NCBI GenBank assembly: GCA_947579665.1
Contig: OX388346.1
Span: 91,824,615 to 91,888,614 of the forward strand
Origin: Sympetrum striolatum
Lineage: Eukaryota > Arthropoda > Insecta > Odonata > Libellulidae
Direction of reading: 5' to 3'
Length of the DNA stretch: 64,000 nucleotides
Every line of letters starts with the position of its first letter. The stretch's first letter is position 1. Made by a program: the position numbers and the translations under genes. Positions 1 through 12,590 of the stretch are shown here, in pieces. A model generated the notes under the pieces. That model saw only the letters and a list, made by a program, of their open reading frames with translations, did no database searches and had not been told where the DNA came from.

Positions 1-2566
1 TTATTAGTTTATGAAGCGGACGACGAGTCCTCTGCTACCACCGCCTCCATTGCTGACCACCAGGAAATAGTAAAATAAGTCCAGAGATAACCATACTTCA
101 ATTATGCCCAATTTTATCCCGTCTGGTCATAATTGAGTCGGGATTTTCTCTATGCCTCCTCTTTGAAGCTTAAAATATGTTTTCGAGTCTGCAAAAATTC
201 ATCGGAATTCCACCGCAGTACAGATGTGATTTTCATAAGACATTGCGCCCACATTTATAATGGTTGTTACTTTTTTCCTCTCAAAAAAGATATAATGAGG
301 TCCTAATTAAACAGATAATTTAATTTAATTTCTTATTCATGACTTTTCTGAAATGTATCCTCAAACATACGAGGTTTATTACTATTCTCTCGGGACTTAC
401 CTTATTCGACCGGAATGTTGTCAAATGCATAAAGGTTAGAACTTTACCTTTTTGTCTTCGTAAGTGAATTTTGGGATATTCTTTTCTTATTTGTCTGCGC
501 ATGTAGTATTAAGTATGTGGTATTCAATTTTACATGTTGTACGCCAAAGAAATATTACGAAGAATTGAATGGTCGTCCTTTGCTTCTGAAGTCTGTATTA
601 AAAATACGAAATCCTCCCCCTCAGCGAAATAATTCCAGATTTTTAACGCTATCATGGCTATTTGGTAGAATATAATTGTAATGTATTCTTTATTCACGCG
701 TTTCGTTGAGTTAGAAAAGAAGGGTGATACACAATGTTTCAATAGTTCCATTTAAAACGAATGATCTGAATATTTATGAGTAAGACTAAGATTTAAATTC
801 TCACAGGATATAGATACATTTTGGCAGTTAAACACGTTGGCAGCTAAACTCGAGCGTATTCTAGTATCAGAAGCGAAGCGGAATTATTCTCTTTGCGATG
901 AGCTTTTGAAGGCTAGGAAATGTAACATGGAGAACCGGTGCAGTTATTGATTTCGTTAGATCGGTACAAAGCGGTAGACCACAACCCTCTCCGGACCCAC
1001 CTACTCCAAAGCGAAGTTCGGATGCACTTCCTTTACTCCGTCTTTCATTTTATTATGTTTTGAAGTTATATAAAAAGGGCTGCGAGTACCGAAGTCGTGT
1101 AAATTTGCCGTCAACAAAAGTTGTTTGGAAATAGATGGGGAGACAAATTTAAAAACATCACATCTCACACGTCATGTAATTGTAAAATCAGTTGAATGAG
1201 TGATTTCGATGCATTAATTGAAAAAACATGCCGCTTTTATACGTTAAGGAATAAAGTTTGTATGATTTGGCTCGCGACCGCTGAGAGAGTTGGCACGAGA
1301 TTCGACTCATTCGTCGAAGTCCCTTCGAACTTAAATCCTTCAAAGTGTTTAAGGTTTCTTTTGGAGCTAAGGAAACATCGAGGAAGGAGGAGCATTTTAT
1401 GAGTTCCCGCTTTATTCTGCGGAAATTACTACCTTTGGAGGATATGCATTATGGTATGCCCAAAAATGCCTAAATACAGCAATTCCTCGAAAACAAAAAC
1501 TATCTTAGTTCATTCATTTATTAGTACAATCAATCACTGAAAAACTTGCTCTTGTCACAGCCACAGTAATTCTGGGAACAGGAAATCCTTCGGCTCGTAA
1601 AGCAGTGGAGTAGTTTTGCTCAGGCCTCTGGTAATTAATTTCGATAAATACTTCAATTACACCCACAGTGTCATATCGTATCTTTTCATTTGAACACCAA
1701 ATTAGGTCAAATTAACAGATTTTATCACTGAAACTCCGTTTTTATTTTCCACAGCTTAAGCTTGAAAATTTACTTCTCGATGTTCAATTCGTTGCTATGC
1801 GTTTTTTCGGCCTCGGTAGCAACATAATGAAAATAAAATTTAGTTTATTAAATATCGCTGTTTTGGAAAGTTAATGTTCTCAGCACTACGCTCAAATATA
1901 CTCACGTACATAGGAAACGAGGTAAGGTAGATGTGAACGAAATGATTGGAGTGGTTAATAGCTTGAGCACATTCTCCAATCCCAACAGCAAATTGTTTTT
2001 GCGTTGTGAATAGCGTTTCTAATACTGCGTCATATTCACTTTAGTTGCTATTTCTCTCATCAAAAATGGCAATCCGTTCTCCCTCCGAAAGATGCTCTCC
2101 CTCCCCTTACGTTTGCCTTACCCTTATCTCTCAACCATACATCCGACCATGAAACGCGGTATTTTTTCGGGACTAAACTCTATCCGGAAAAAACCCTGAG
2201 TCATAACAGGGAACCGTTGTTCCATTCTTCTTGGCTCCCAATAATAGGTTGCTTCTCCATTCCGCCTCATCGGCTTCCCTTATGCACGCTTCCCGCACCG
2301 GCTATTTTTCCTTTCGACCATACCTCCCAAAATTCTATAGCATATCCAGAAAAATGAATTGTAAGGGCGGCCGAATCTGGAAGGTTACGCAGACGCTGAA
2401 AAGCAAGAAAAATCTCGAAGTGGCTTCGTGAAGAATAATTGGTACTTTTACGATATTTTTGTTAAAATGCAATCATTTCAAATGTTATTTTCATGTGGAA
2501 ATACTCTGTAGCACAGTATCTCTAATCGTTGCAAGTGGGAGCTGGTAGAATTGAAATCGCTCTTTA
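1..2566. other. Non-coding, nothing recognised
   Basis: Short open frames (for example 320-502 on -, 1196-1402 on +, 2231-2431 on +) show no family motifs and no coding bias. A CpG-richer patch lies at about 2040-2400. Confidence 0.5.
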
Positions 2567-2780
2567 TAGCATCTCTTGCCCATGATATTTGTGTAGTAAC
2601 GGATAAAAAATAATATAAGTAGATAACAACTAAATTGCTGGAATAATAAATTTAATAAACTCGGAGGATTAGCATCTCTTCCCCATGATATTTGTGTAGT
2701 AACGGATAAAAAAATTAATTAAGTGGATAAAAAATAAATTGCTGTAATAATACGAGTAAATTTAATAAACTCGGAGAATT
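2567..2780. repeat. 103-bp tandem duplication
   Basis: Two head-to-tail copies, starting TAGCATCTCTTSCCCATGAT at 2567 and at 2670. Each ends in AATAAACTCGGAG and differs by a few substitutions and small indels in A-rich stretches. Simple local duplication; no coding content. Confidence 0.9.
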
Positions 2781-5700
2781 ATTTTCATATTTGTGAACTC
2801 TTGTAATCAATAACAACGAGCCTTAAAAAAATATTATGTTGGGCAATGTTTTGACAACCATCATCGGCAATATTGTTTTTAAATGCTGATAAAAACGTAT
2901 ATAAAGTTTGGGGTATGTCTGTGGTAGAACATGGATGAATACTTGTTGAACTGAAGTTGCTATTTGACTCTCTTTTTTAAGAAAGAGAGTTAAAATCGAT
3001 ACATATATTAATGCAAAGTTACCTTAATAATGACAGTTTAATTTAATAAAACTCGTGTTGTTTTGGAAAGCGTCCCCTCACTACGATGCGGAAAATGCGT
3101 CCCAACATTGACCTCAAATTCCTTCTCCGAGTGGGTGTTTTGTGGCTTCTTCCTGAATTCAGACGTATTCTGTGACACGCATTCTCAGAAGCCGACGGAA
3201 ATGATCGAATGATACTTTCTAATTTCATTCGCTTATCAGTAAGAATGGGATTTCCTCGCGATGACATGTTCATTTTCCCAAAACGTATTTTGATTCGTAT
3301 GACGGGTTGAACCACCTGTGATAGCTGATAAATTCACATATAATACGCGAATAGATTAAGGGCTAGATAATAGAAAAATCCGACTCTTTCGGAATCTATT
3401 TAATATACGCTCAACAGGTGACCAGGGGCGGGGTTTTTTAAATAGGATTTGTGGCTTTTCTTATGTCAGTCAAATTCTTTCGCTCTAAGATAAAAAGAAA
3501 GTGATTAAATCATTGATCAGTATTTATGTTAATTTCCGTTTTTAGAGGAGACTGTTGATGAGAGGACTATCTTAAGGACGTTACAAATGCGGTGGCAATC
3601 AAGGCATATAAACAAGGCATTGTTAACCCTGAAACGAATGCTAAAGAGCAGCCACATGCGTTGTACTTGTTTATAATAACCTTCTGTTGGTTCCGTTATA
3701 TGTGGGAGATAAGCTCCTTGTTTAGTTAAGACAAGTTTATCGTATGGCGCATCCCATTCTCTTGCTGGGCGTGTTTGTGTCTCAATAATCCGTCGATTCT
3801 CGTAGCGATGGGATGAAGTCAAATTTTGTCGTTTGAAATATATTTAACATTGTCTATTGAATCAATTATATTTTATACAGAAGTTTGAATTTTATTAGGA
3901 ATCCTTTACTCCTTAAATTTCGTGCTTTTTTTCAAATTATTACTGACTTCCTTCAGAAATTCAGCGACAGTAAAATTCGAACGTAGACGAATTAAACGAA
4001 TCAGACACAATCATGTATTTATTAACACATTATATTTGCCTTATCGCTTGTTATAGTTTCTTTCCTTTACCCATTTCTTTTACATATATATTCCTTTCAC
4101 CGCAAATGTTCTTCTTGTCTCTTTTTTTACGTAATAAAATTTGTGCCACTAATGTTCTTCCATTGTACCGTGGAATTACTTAATTACTTCATTTTATTAC
4201 CCATTATCTAACATGTTATAGCGATTTTATTTTGCACCTCCATACCTTATTTCAGAGTTTTCTACTATGGCGAATTTTTAATATTTTACACTTCTGAGAT
4301 GTTAGCATACCTTTCTCTGTTTTAAATTAATTTCTTAGTAGCATCTCACACTTATAGACTTTAGCAAATATTTTCCAAACAGAAATATTATTTGTAAAAG
4401 TTTTCCGTATGAACATCTCAAGTTTAAAATGGTTGACTGTCTCGAAAATATCGGCGTTTATAGGCTCTAGGAATTAACTGTACGATTAAATTCTTTTTCT
4501 CGGAAGAAAATCTTACCTTTAGTCGTCAATTATATTATAATACAATTTTAATGGAAAATTCCGAAATTGCGATTCGTCTCCCGTGCAACGAGGAGCAACC
4601 GCGCCTTTTGGGATGCGCGATTATGGTCGATCTTCCCCGAAGACAGGATTTGTGCGCCTTTTACGCTCGAAAAAAAGAATCGGTAGTGAGAGGGGCACTT
4701 TTTGTTCTGAAAGCTCTTCATCTGTATGAATAAGAAGGAAGACCTCCAATTATTTCCAGAGCGTACTTTTCACCTGGTGGATCCACGTCAAAAGAATTCT
4801 GAAATGTGATATTTTAAGCAGCTGTCATATTCGTCAACCGGAAGGCGTTTCTTTTGAAAGAGCTGCGATTGGACCGCCACTTCGATATGACGTCTCCATT
4901 CATTCACCGCTTTCCGTATTCTTCTTGTTTTTTTCGTTTTATTTTTCTTCGACCGTGAGAGAGAATTTTTCTCCGTAAATAGCAAAGCCCTCGTCAAATC
5001 TCGTAATGAATAAGATGTTGTACTCGTGTTTTGTTCGTGTATTACGCGTGCCCCTTGTGTGTCCGCAACCCGCCCATCGCCTGTGCTCTCCGTTTTGCAG
5101 ACATCTCCGCGGTCTCGAGCGCTATCTACCACGAAGAAGAGGTTCCCATTATGCCTTTTACGCTCAAGTTTTGTTTACTATAATTTTTGTAACCATATTT
5201 CTATAAAATAACAGTATAATCTATAATTTGGAAAGAATATTTTCAGATTTCTTCATGCGTGTTGGTATATTTTTTCTGATACTTATTACAAAAATATTTC
5301 CGTATTTTTGCGTATTATGTTTCTGCAGAGTATTTTTAGTTCTTCAAGTTAATATGATCTCCTAAGTTTGAATGATTTTTCTATGGCCAACAAAAGCACG
5401 GATTTCTCATTCAAACATCAATTTTAATTATTAAATATAAAGCGGTCAAACGATTAACTGACCCTCAGCTACTAAGAAAATTATTCTCTCTTTTTGCTTT
5501 TCAAATTTTGAGACAGAGGAAGTAGTGTTGATGTGTTTTTATATCGTATCTTACAAGTGAAGGATTCAGAAATTTTAGTGACAACTGGTCATTTTTTAAG
5601 ACCATTTAAGATAACATGGCGATGGAATGAAAGGCAGTGTATAAAAGCATCTGGCTTCGTTTTTGTCGGGACTTGCCTCGATTTTAGTTTGCTTTCTCCG

Positions 5701-6330
5701 AAGACGTACTAGTTATGACTTATTTCATCGCTTAATTAATCGACGAACGAGATTTTTCATTTTATTCTTATCGCAAACATCACCTGGTGTGGCAAATTTT
5801 GGGAGCGAAAGATTAATTGCTAATACTATCTTATTCCGTTGCATTCACAAAAATCGGGTAATACGTCAAATTCAAGGAATGTATAAAATACTTAAATGTT
5901 TTCAATAGAAAGATATAGGCAGAAGTAGAATGGGAAAATTCTTATTTCAGCTTAGAATCCTCGCAAACAATTTAAAACGATCTGCTGTTAAAAAGTTGCT
6001 ATCTTATAGAATGTGGCTGTACCCTATTTTCAATTCTGTATAAATATTCTATTAATTCTATTCTATATTGTGGTACCAGAAAATTTATAATTTCACTTTA
6101 TCAAATTTTAAGGTTCGTCAGAGCGGCTGCAGTTTAAAAAAATACCGACGTTGTTGCCGGCATTACTCTTCACTTTGGGCGCCAAAATACCTTGGGCCGT
6201 TACTGCATCAGAAGCGCATAAATCTGTTTTGTTGGATATGAGATAATTAGTCAATGAGGAACGCCTCATAAGATCCCATGATCCCTGCTGAAGGCTGCAC
6301 CCCTCCTCGACATAATTTTTAATTGTATCT
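2781..6330. other. Non-coding, nothing recognised
   Basis: AT-rich with CpG-richer patches at about 3060-3320 and 4550-5170. Overlapping short frames at 4788-5211 on both strands run through a CpG-rich patch and look spurious. Confidence 0.5.
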
Positions 6331-6600
6331 TTAATTCGTCAAGGGGTTAATTGAGATGATCCTCCCTTCCAGACGTACCGTACCAAAGTGATAAGGGGTC
6401 AGCAGCAGCCGCAGCAGTCGGCGGGATCTGAAGCAGGGACGGCCACACCAGACGCCCAGATGATGTCGAGTGTTCCTGGAGCCACTAATGTCGCGGTAAG
6501 CTTTCGTCTCCCTCGCGAGATGTGCGCAATTCGACCGAGATGACGTCACGAAGACGAGCCAATCAAAACACTTGTTATAAGGCTGCCTTCCGAATATTCC
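6331..6600. promoter_or_regulatory. GC-rich candidate regulatory element (CRE, CCAAT, TATA-like)
   Basis: A CpG-rich block inside AT-rich DNA. It contains a perfect palindromic cAMP-response element TGACGTCA at 6541-6548, a CCAAT box at 6559-6563 and TTATAAGG at 6575-6582, all on the + strand within 42 nt. The arrangement resembles a compact core promoter, but CCAAT and TATA are closer than usual. I cannot tie it to a transcript. Confidence 0.35.
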
Positions 6601-8229
6601 CCCATCCCATGCATTCGTAGGTGAAAGACGTTCCCATCGTTATAACACGAAAAATAAAATGTTGATTTCTATTTTACAATGGTAGACCTTTCAGTTGATA
6701 TTTAAAGCACCCACTCAGTAAAATAATTTCATTGGAATCCTTTGTCACTTAAATTTTTATTAGCCAAGGATAGTGTATAAAGCATTAAGTTATTGTTTGT
6801 CCGCCTGGACCTGTATTTATGTTCTGTTGTCACTCAGAGCGTTGTAAGTTGTGATTTAAGTGTTCTTCAGCATCTCTTGTGGCATTTCTCCACCACTGTT
6901 AATCATCCAAATGGATGGTGGAAATGCTGGACAGAAATCTTGCTGTTAATTTAACGAATCATCCAATGTTATAAAGATGCTATTACTGATTTTCGTCCCA
7001 GTTTTACGTACTAAATACAAGTACTAAATTTCTAGTGTTAGAAAATGGAATAAAATATTCGTATTCAGAATATACTGTTATTCGTGAGCTCATTTGTTCG
7101 TGAGCATTTATTCATGAATGGCCCAGAAGTCAGATCATCATCAATATCATCATTCGGTTTCTCGTGGATGTATGTGCATTTAAATCCCTTCAACTCATTA
7201 TCCGGCGATAGGCGGACCAAATTATAATTATGTTTCCCATTGTTATTGTAATTATGCAAAATTAAAATTTTATTCGAATGGATACGCTTACTATGTACAG
7301 ATTTTTGGGAAAAAACTTTTTCATTTATTTATTGTTTTGTTGTTGTATGTAGAAGTGCAATAGTCAACGACTTCAAATCCTGACGTAATTCTTGAAAATG
7401 ACATCGAGTGTAATTCAATTTTGCATTTTATCGTATTTATGGAAGTGATCTGGTGTGTCTGAAGTATTCTAATCGTGATATGTGTTTTTTTTTCATTTAC
7501 ATCCAAGCTCTAATGTTATCAGATTACATCTGTGACTTCATGGACTTTCATTTTAATCGCTGTTAATCCTCCAGGAATTACTTTTGTGGATGAGATGATT
7601 GAGAGAGATTTATCCTAATGGCGTACTTTTTGGAAAAATAAACGATTTTTTTATGTTATTATCATATCAAAATCATCATCATCATCTGGTGATCTGTCTG
7701 TTGGCAGGTCCCATAAACCGCAACTGTCACAAATTTGCCCTATTTTTGGCTTCTTCTTTGGTATCCTCCTCGCTTCACCTCATCTATTAATTTCAGCTTC
7801 CTCTTCTCTTTTCTCCATCCACCGTACCTTCAATTACTGTAGTTAAAATCACCATACCTCGCACATTATGTCCGATCCAGTTTCCTTTCTTTTGAATTGT
7901 GTGGAGTAATGTTTTTCCTCCCCAACTCTTCTTAGCCCTTCCTTATTACTTATCCTATTCATCCATTTAATTCTCTAATTTAATCTTCCTTTGTAACCAC
8001 ACAACATAACACTCCACTCATTACGTTTCACCTTGATGATGTATTATCACAATGAATTCGTAATGAAATGAGATAAACAGAAAAATTTCCGTTATTGACA
8101 AATGATAATTCTAAACCCGTACTGCTAAATTTATTTCTAGTTGTTATGATGCTTCTGATAATTCGATGAATTCCTTTGACAAGAATTTCGCTTAAATTGA
8201 TTATAAAGTCTTAACTCGTATAATAATGC
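6601..8229. other. Non-coding; hairpin and possible old retroelement sequence
   Basis: A short hairpin at 6882-6927 (GCATTTCTCCACCA against TGGTGGAAATGC, with inner CATCC/GGATG) is the only structure I see. The pyrimidine-rich 7660-8030 stretch, including an ATC microsatellite at 7670-7687, may be the antisense of a degenerate retroelement, but I cannot place it. Confidence 0.35.
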
Positions 8230-8754
8230 AAGCCGCAGATGTTTTAATCTTTTTGATTTTCGCACATCTGTTTATTTTTTTATTTAATTTATTATATTTT
8301 TTGTTTATTTTCTCTTTTTGTCTTTTAACACTTTCCTATAAACTATGTTTTTGATTATTTTCAGTGTACTAGACATTTTAATGTTTCATTTGTATTGTTT
8401 TCTTAATGTAATTTCATTTTCATAATTTCTTTGAGATTTATCTCCCTTTGTTCAACGTTTATTTTAATTCATCTATAATTAATGTCAGTTAAGTGAAGTT
8501 GATTTATTTTATCTGATTGTTTGTAATACATTTATGTTTTTCCCCTTTCTTTTTGTACAATTTTTATATTTTCACTGCCTGTCTATCATAACTCTTTTCT
8601 TTCTCCTTCATCTAAAATATAGTTTTTCACACTCCCCTTCTAGTGAGTGTTTTCCTGCAGTGGAAATTTTTTCCTGAGCCCTCAGCTTAGGTTTTTTCAA
8701 TCCACATATTACTTTACTTCGTGTACTTTTGCAAACTATCTCTTTCTTTCTGTT

Positions 8755-8841
8755 TCACATATGACGATGGGTTAGGTGTAAGAAGAGACTTTCTAGTCTC
8801 AATCTCGCCCTAATAAAGGCCATTTATTATTATTATTATAA
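8755..8841 (+). mobile_element. 3' end of a 5'-truncated non-LTR retrotransposon
   Basis: The T-rich sequence before about 8760 leads into GTTAGGTGTAAGAAGAGACT, then CTCGCCCTAATAAAGGCCAT, then a (TTA)n tail at 8823-8840. An AATAAAGGC box followed by (TTA)n is the usual 3' terminus of several insect Jockey/I/CR1-type LINEs. No reverse transcriptase remains. The 5' limit is unclear; T-rich 3'-UTR-like sequence extends back to about 8230. Confidence 0.5.
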
Positions 8842-9751
8842 TCCCGCATATAAGAGAGAAGCGCCCAGAACCTAAAAATTTTCAATGCAATTTCTGCATG
8901 CACATTTTAAGTCTTCTGTCCTAAGCATTACTTCTCAGCACTCATTTAAATTCATTCTGTTTCTCATTTTTGCTCCAACAACTGAATAATCTCGTCATTA
9001 GCCGTCTCGAATCCCCTCTAGTTCCGAGAGAGTAAATCATTTGAGTCTCCCAAGTGCGTCTTTCCATTCGCCGTATTATAGAAACATCCCCGTTGCAATT
9101 CGGATCTCCCAATGACATCGTTCTCCGGATCCGCCTCGTTATTCCGAGAGCATCGATCAACCGGTATGTTCTCGGTACGTCGATCGCAATGTATTGCTCC
9201 TCTCCTTCATGCATACACGACAAAGCCTTTTTATAGAGTGAAAATGTATTCCAGTTTGCTCCATTCGGGTTTTTTCACCGATATTGCGAAATTACTGTTG
9301 CGAGATTGATCGGAAGACCAGGGATTTTATTTCCGATCCTCCAAGGCTCCAGTTATGTTCGTGTGTAGACAGACTTGATAACTTTTCATTCCCATACTGT
9401 GAACATTTGATGTGATTGGTTTTAATTCCTTCACTCTAAATCAAAAGCGGTTAATTAAATATAGTATTTTCCGCGAATGACGATCTCTAGTATTTTATAA
9501 AAAGTTATATTTAAAGTAAATTATCCTCAAATAATATTAAAATACTTACCTGCTTCGTGTGACCTCGTAAATAATAATAATAATCCGGGCACTAATATTT
9601 CTTGAAGTTTGTTTTTTTTTCTCATTTAAGAGGGCGAAACAAAGCTGAGATTTCCCGACAATCTGCGAGAGCCTAAATTTTTAGATGAAATTTAAACTAC
9701 CCTTTTTGTTAAATATAAGAAACTCCAAGAACCATCAAAGACTTACTTACA
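8842..9751. other. Non-coding; CpG-rich patch 9000-9230, nothing else recognised
   Basis: The CpG-rich patch carries overlapping short frames on both strands without family motifs. An (AAT)n run lies at 9569-9584. Confidence 0.45.
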
Positions 9752-9796
9752 GTACTTATACGTATTTCGACTCCCATGGAGCCATCATCAGAGTAC
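9752..9796 (-). ncRNA. Hammerhead ribozyme-like motif (type I, minimal stem III)
   Basis: Read on the - strand: stem I GUACU (9796-9792), core CUGAUGA (9791-9785), a stem II region with GGCUCC/GGAGUC pairing round loop AUG and one extra U at its base (9784-9769), core GAAA (9768-9765), a 2-bp stem III with loop ACGU (9764-9758), cleavage-site A (9757), and AGUAC (9756-9752) closing a perfect 5-bp stem I. All conserved core bases (CUGANGA, GAAA, UH) are in order. Such minimal type I hammerheads are known from Penelope-like retroelements. The unpaired U at position 10.1 could impair activity. No reverse transcriptase is nearby. Confidence 0.5.
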
Positions 9797-10549
9797 GAAG
9801 GACGAGGACAGACTGCCATTTTTGAATAGCCGGAACTATAAAACTACTGATAGAATTAGTTTACATTTTTCGAAAAAACTTTCCAAAGATTTTTTCTACT
9901 GCACTGAACCATTAGTTTGTTATTATGGTACAACTCCATTGTATTCTTGATCGTAGGCGTTTCATTTATATAATATTTAAATCTTACGTTGGTTTATTTA
10001 TTTGTATTTTCACTTCGATGCCATATTTTTATCTAGCGATCTGGTTTGAAACAATTACAACTATAAAACAGCTTTTTTATAATGACAAATCTTTTTCTGA
10101 TTTGTGTGCAGATAGTAAAGGGTTCAATAGTTATATTCATATACAAGCAGCAAATTTTATTAATGCTGAGCTCAGTTCTAGATTGAATTTTAGAGGAAAA
10201 TACCGATATTTACCGAGCTTCTTTGAAAAGGTGAAACTTGGAAGCCTTTTCGAATAAGATTTGTATTTTTAATAAATTCAATTGACGTAGCCTTGACATT
10301 TTGGAACTCTATACAAGAAATCAAGATATATAAGAGCAAAGCGTAAGCTCCACGTGAAGAAATGTGTTGGTATTACAATCGGTTAGTTCATCATGTGAGG
10401 GTTGTATATATCATAGATAGATCTTTCACATATTTAGTATGCATTTGGATGCTTTTCAGTAGAATCGAAAGATGCCTTCAAAAGAGGGATTTAGTTCGGA
10501 TCATCCTAATTACACTCCATATTAATTAATCGACAGGAGACGAGCAGTG
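9797..10549. other. Non-coding, nothing recognised
   Basis: The 110-codon open frame at 9925-10257 (+) is AT-rich, starts in no recognisable context and matches no family I know. Confidence 0.45.
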
Positions 10550-10900
10550 TTAATCCCCCGTGTTTGAATGTGAAGCTCCCAATACTTTGGACTGACGGGA
10601 AGACGTACTTGTACTTACATCCCCTCCCCAGGGGTGACCCACTCCCCCTATGGAATTATTGATTCCCCCGCGTGTATGCACCTCCTCCGACGCTGCACCC
10701 GTCCCCTCCAGCATCCCTCTGCACTCCCAATTTGCCTCCAAATGCCCTGTTTCTACCGAATGTCTTCCACCGGACCCGGAGAACGTATTGCTGGAAAACC
10801 GTCCCATCGCATGCAACAATCCTTCCGGTGGCGGAAGTGCTCCGCGGAATTTCTTTGTGAATTACCAGCTTTGTACCGATGAAACTTAACCGTCTCATTT
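10550..10900. other. GC-rich patch with overlapping spurious frames
   Basis: Pyrimidine-rich on +, with five or more overlapping short frames on both strands. That is the expected behaviour of a stop-poor GC-rich patch rather than of a gene. It could be a regulatory element. Confidence 0.4.
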
Positions 10901-11459
10901 CGAAATGATTCCTCGTCTTTTTTCATAGGAATTTTAATCTGCGAAAACATTAAAAGAAATAAGAAAACCGTAATTTTCCGACGTATCTAGTCATACTCAA
11001 AATGCTTTATTTTACTCGAGCTTTCAATCACAAGCGATAAAACTTACGCGATTTCTTCACAGTCATAAGTTTTGATTCTCTGAAATTCATTAGAATGTTA
11101 TTACAACGAATTTTGTTTAAGAAGTTAGGAAGACAAAATGCTACTCGCTGTAACTCATGGAATTCCCTAGAAAGTATTTTAAACTTGCGTTTTGTACTTT
11201 TCGTTGACGACTTAGTAAATTAGGATTAATAAATGTTCTTATTTCCAGTAAAAATGAATAACGGGATCATTTTGTACCGCTCTATGCTTCTAGTGCCATA
11301 GAATTAAGTTTCATGCCACACTATGCCTATAACATCGTTTCTTTTCATTCCTTCACAACTTTCTTGAAATAGTTTCCTCTCAGAGTTAATTCTTGCATTA
11401 TCGTGAGAGACCTACCGTTTCAAACCTCAGCTATGATGAAGAAGGGTTAAAATGAGTGG
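10901..11459. other. Non-coding, nothing recognised
   Basis: Ordinary AT-rich sequence. Confidence 0.5.
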
Positions 11460-12590
11460 GTTTGCGTGGGATTTTTCGATAAATTCCGTTAAGTTGGCTG
11501 CCCTGGGCTGCAGAAACGCGGGATCGGTCAGCGACGGCGAGGCCCGGTCGCCGTAAGTCGGGACGACGTAAGTCGGGGAATGTGCATCGGGAGTGGCCTT
11601 CATCCCTGACCTCGGAATAGTGCCTACCTAGACTCCCCTACACCCCTTCTTACTACCTGTGACGTCATTTGGATCGATAGGACACGGCTGGGGTTTTCTG
11701 CACCTCCAAGGTGTCGAAGGGAGCAGTTAGAGTTCATTGATCGGCTCCAGCAATTCCTTTTGCTCATTCGTGGTTGTTACATTTCGGCGATGGGGGACGC
11801 GCGCAAGAGAAGCGTCGGAAGGACTAAACCCGGCGTTAATGCATGTTTTCATCGTCCGGCGTCGGTGCACTTTACCTTCTGGGTAACTCGAGGTTCGTCT
11901 CGATTTTGTCGGAGTCGAAGCCGTCCCACATTTTCTCCCTGGATCTTCCCCCGCTCGCTAAATCTCATCTATGCCTCAGCCTTGAATTTTTGTTTGTTTT
12001 CTTCGTCCTGCGCTGCACCTTCTCCACCCACCTCGCCCCTCCGAAGCAATTGAGAGCGCTGTTGCCAGATGTGCCCGGCCAAAGGATGGTGCTCTTCTAG
12101 CCCTCGCTTTTGGGTTCGAGGTTTACGCACGCCTCGCACCGCCTTCTCGAAAACATATTCCGCGGCCTCATTGTTCCTCTTCGATTCCTTTCGCTGGAAT
12201 AAAAGAATGACGTCTTCCGAGGTAATTGGCGGAAAGCGCTGCATCTGGCGTTGCATTTTGGGGAAGATGGAGGGAAGGAAGGCTTCCCACGTCCTTACGC
12301 TGCGCTTACGATTACTTTCCGACACAATCGATCCACACAAGTCGACCATCGCGGCTTCCCTCGCTTTTGTGCTTCTCTCTCGGCGGCGCGCACTGCCCCC
12401 TCCCCCCAACCCTATTCCACCCCCTCCCCCCAACCCTATTCCACCCCCTCCCCCCAACCCAATACCCCCTCCGACGTAATTTCGGTTCATTCCAAATTTT
12501 CCGAGGGCTCAGCAGACTTCACCCGGATCGCAAGGGTGAATTCCGATAAATTTTTAGGGAGGGAGGGTAAAGTGCTATCGCATTGAATCC
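11460..12590 (+). promoter_or_regulatory. CpG-rich block upstream of Tet exon: candidate alternative promoter or first exon
   Basis: The largest CpG-dense block on the left side, ending about 950 bp before the first visible Tet coding exon. It contains two splice-donor-like GTAAGT hexamers 15 nt apart (11553-11558, 11568-11573) within a short repeat CGTAAGTCGGG, a palindromic CRE TGACGTCA (11660-11667), an arthropod Inr-like TCATTC (11764-11769) and a C-rich minisatellite. These fit a promoter with a non-coding first exon splicing to 13539. There is no TATA box and no transcript evidence. Open frames of 85-173 codons here are stop-poor shadows. Confidence 0.4.
12397..12468. repeat. C-rich 24-bp minisatellite, three copies
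   Basis: Period 24; the unit begins CCCCTCCCCCCAACCCTATT, at 12397, 12421 and 12445 (last copy diverged). The - strand carries successive G runs of three to six, so G-quadruplex (and i-motif on +) formation is plausible. As 24 is a multiple of three, the array opens frames on both strands that look like Gly- or Pro-repeat proteins; these are artefacts. Confidence 0.9.

Noticed and set aside
4657..5165. 13-mer GCCTTTTACGCTC occurring twice
   Set aside because: Flanks do not align and a shared 13-mer is expected by chance in 64 kb.
11969..12490. 173-codon frame on the - strand with Gly-rich repeats
   Set aside because: Product of the 24-bp minisatellite and a stop-poor CpG-rich block; overlapping + strand frames are just as open.
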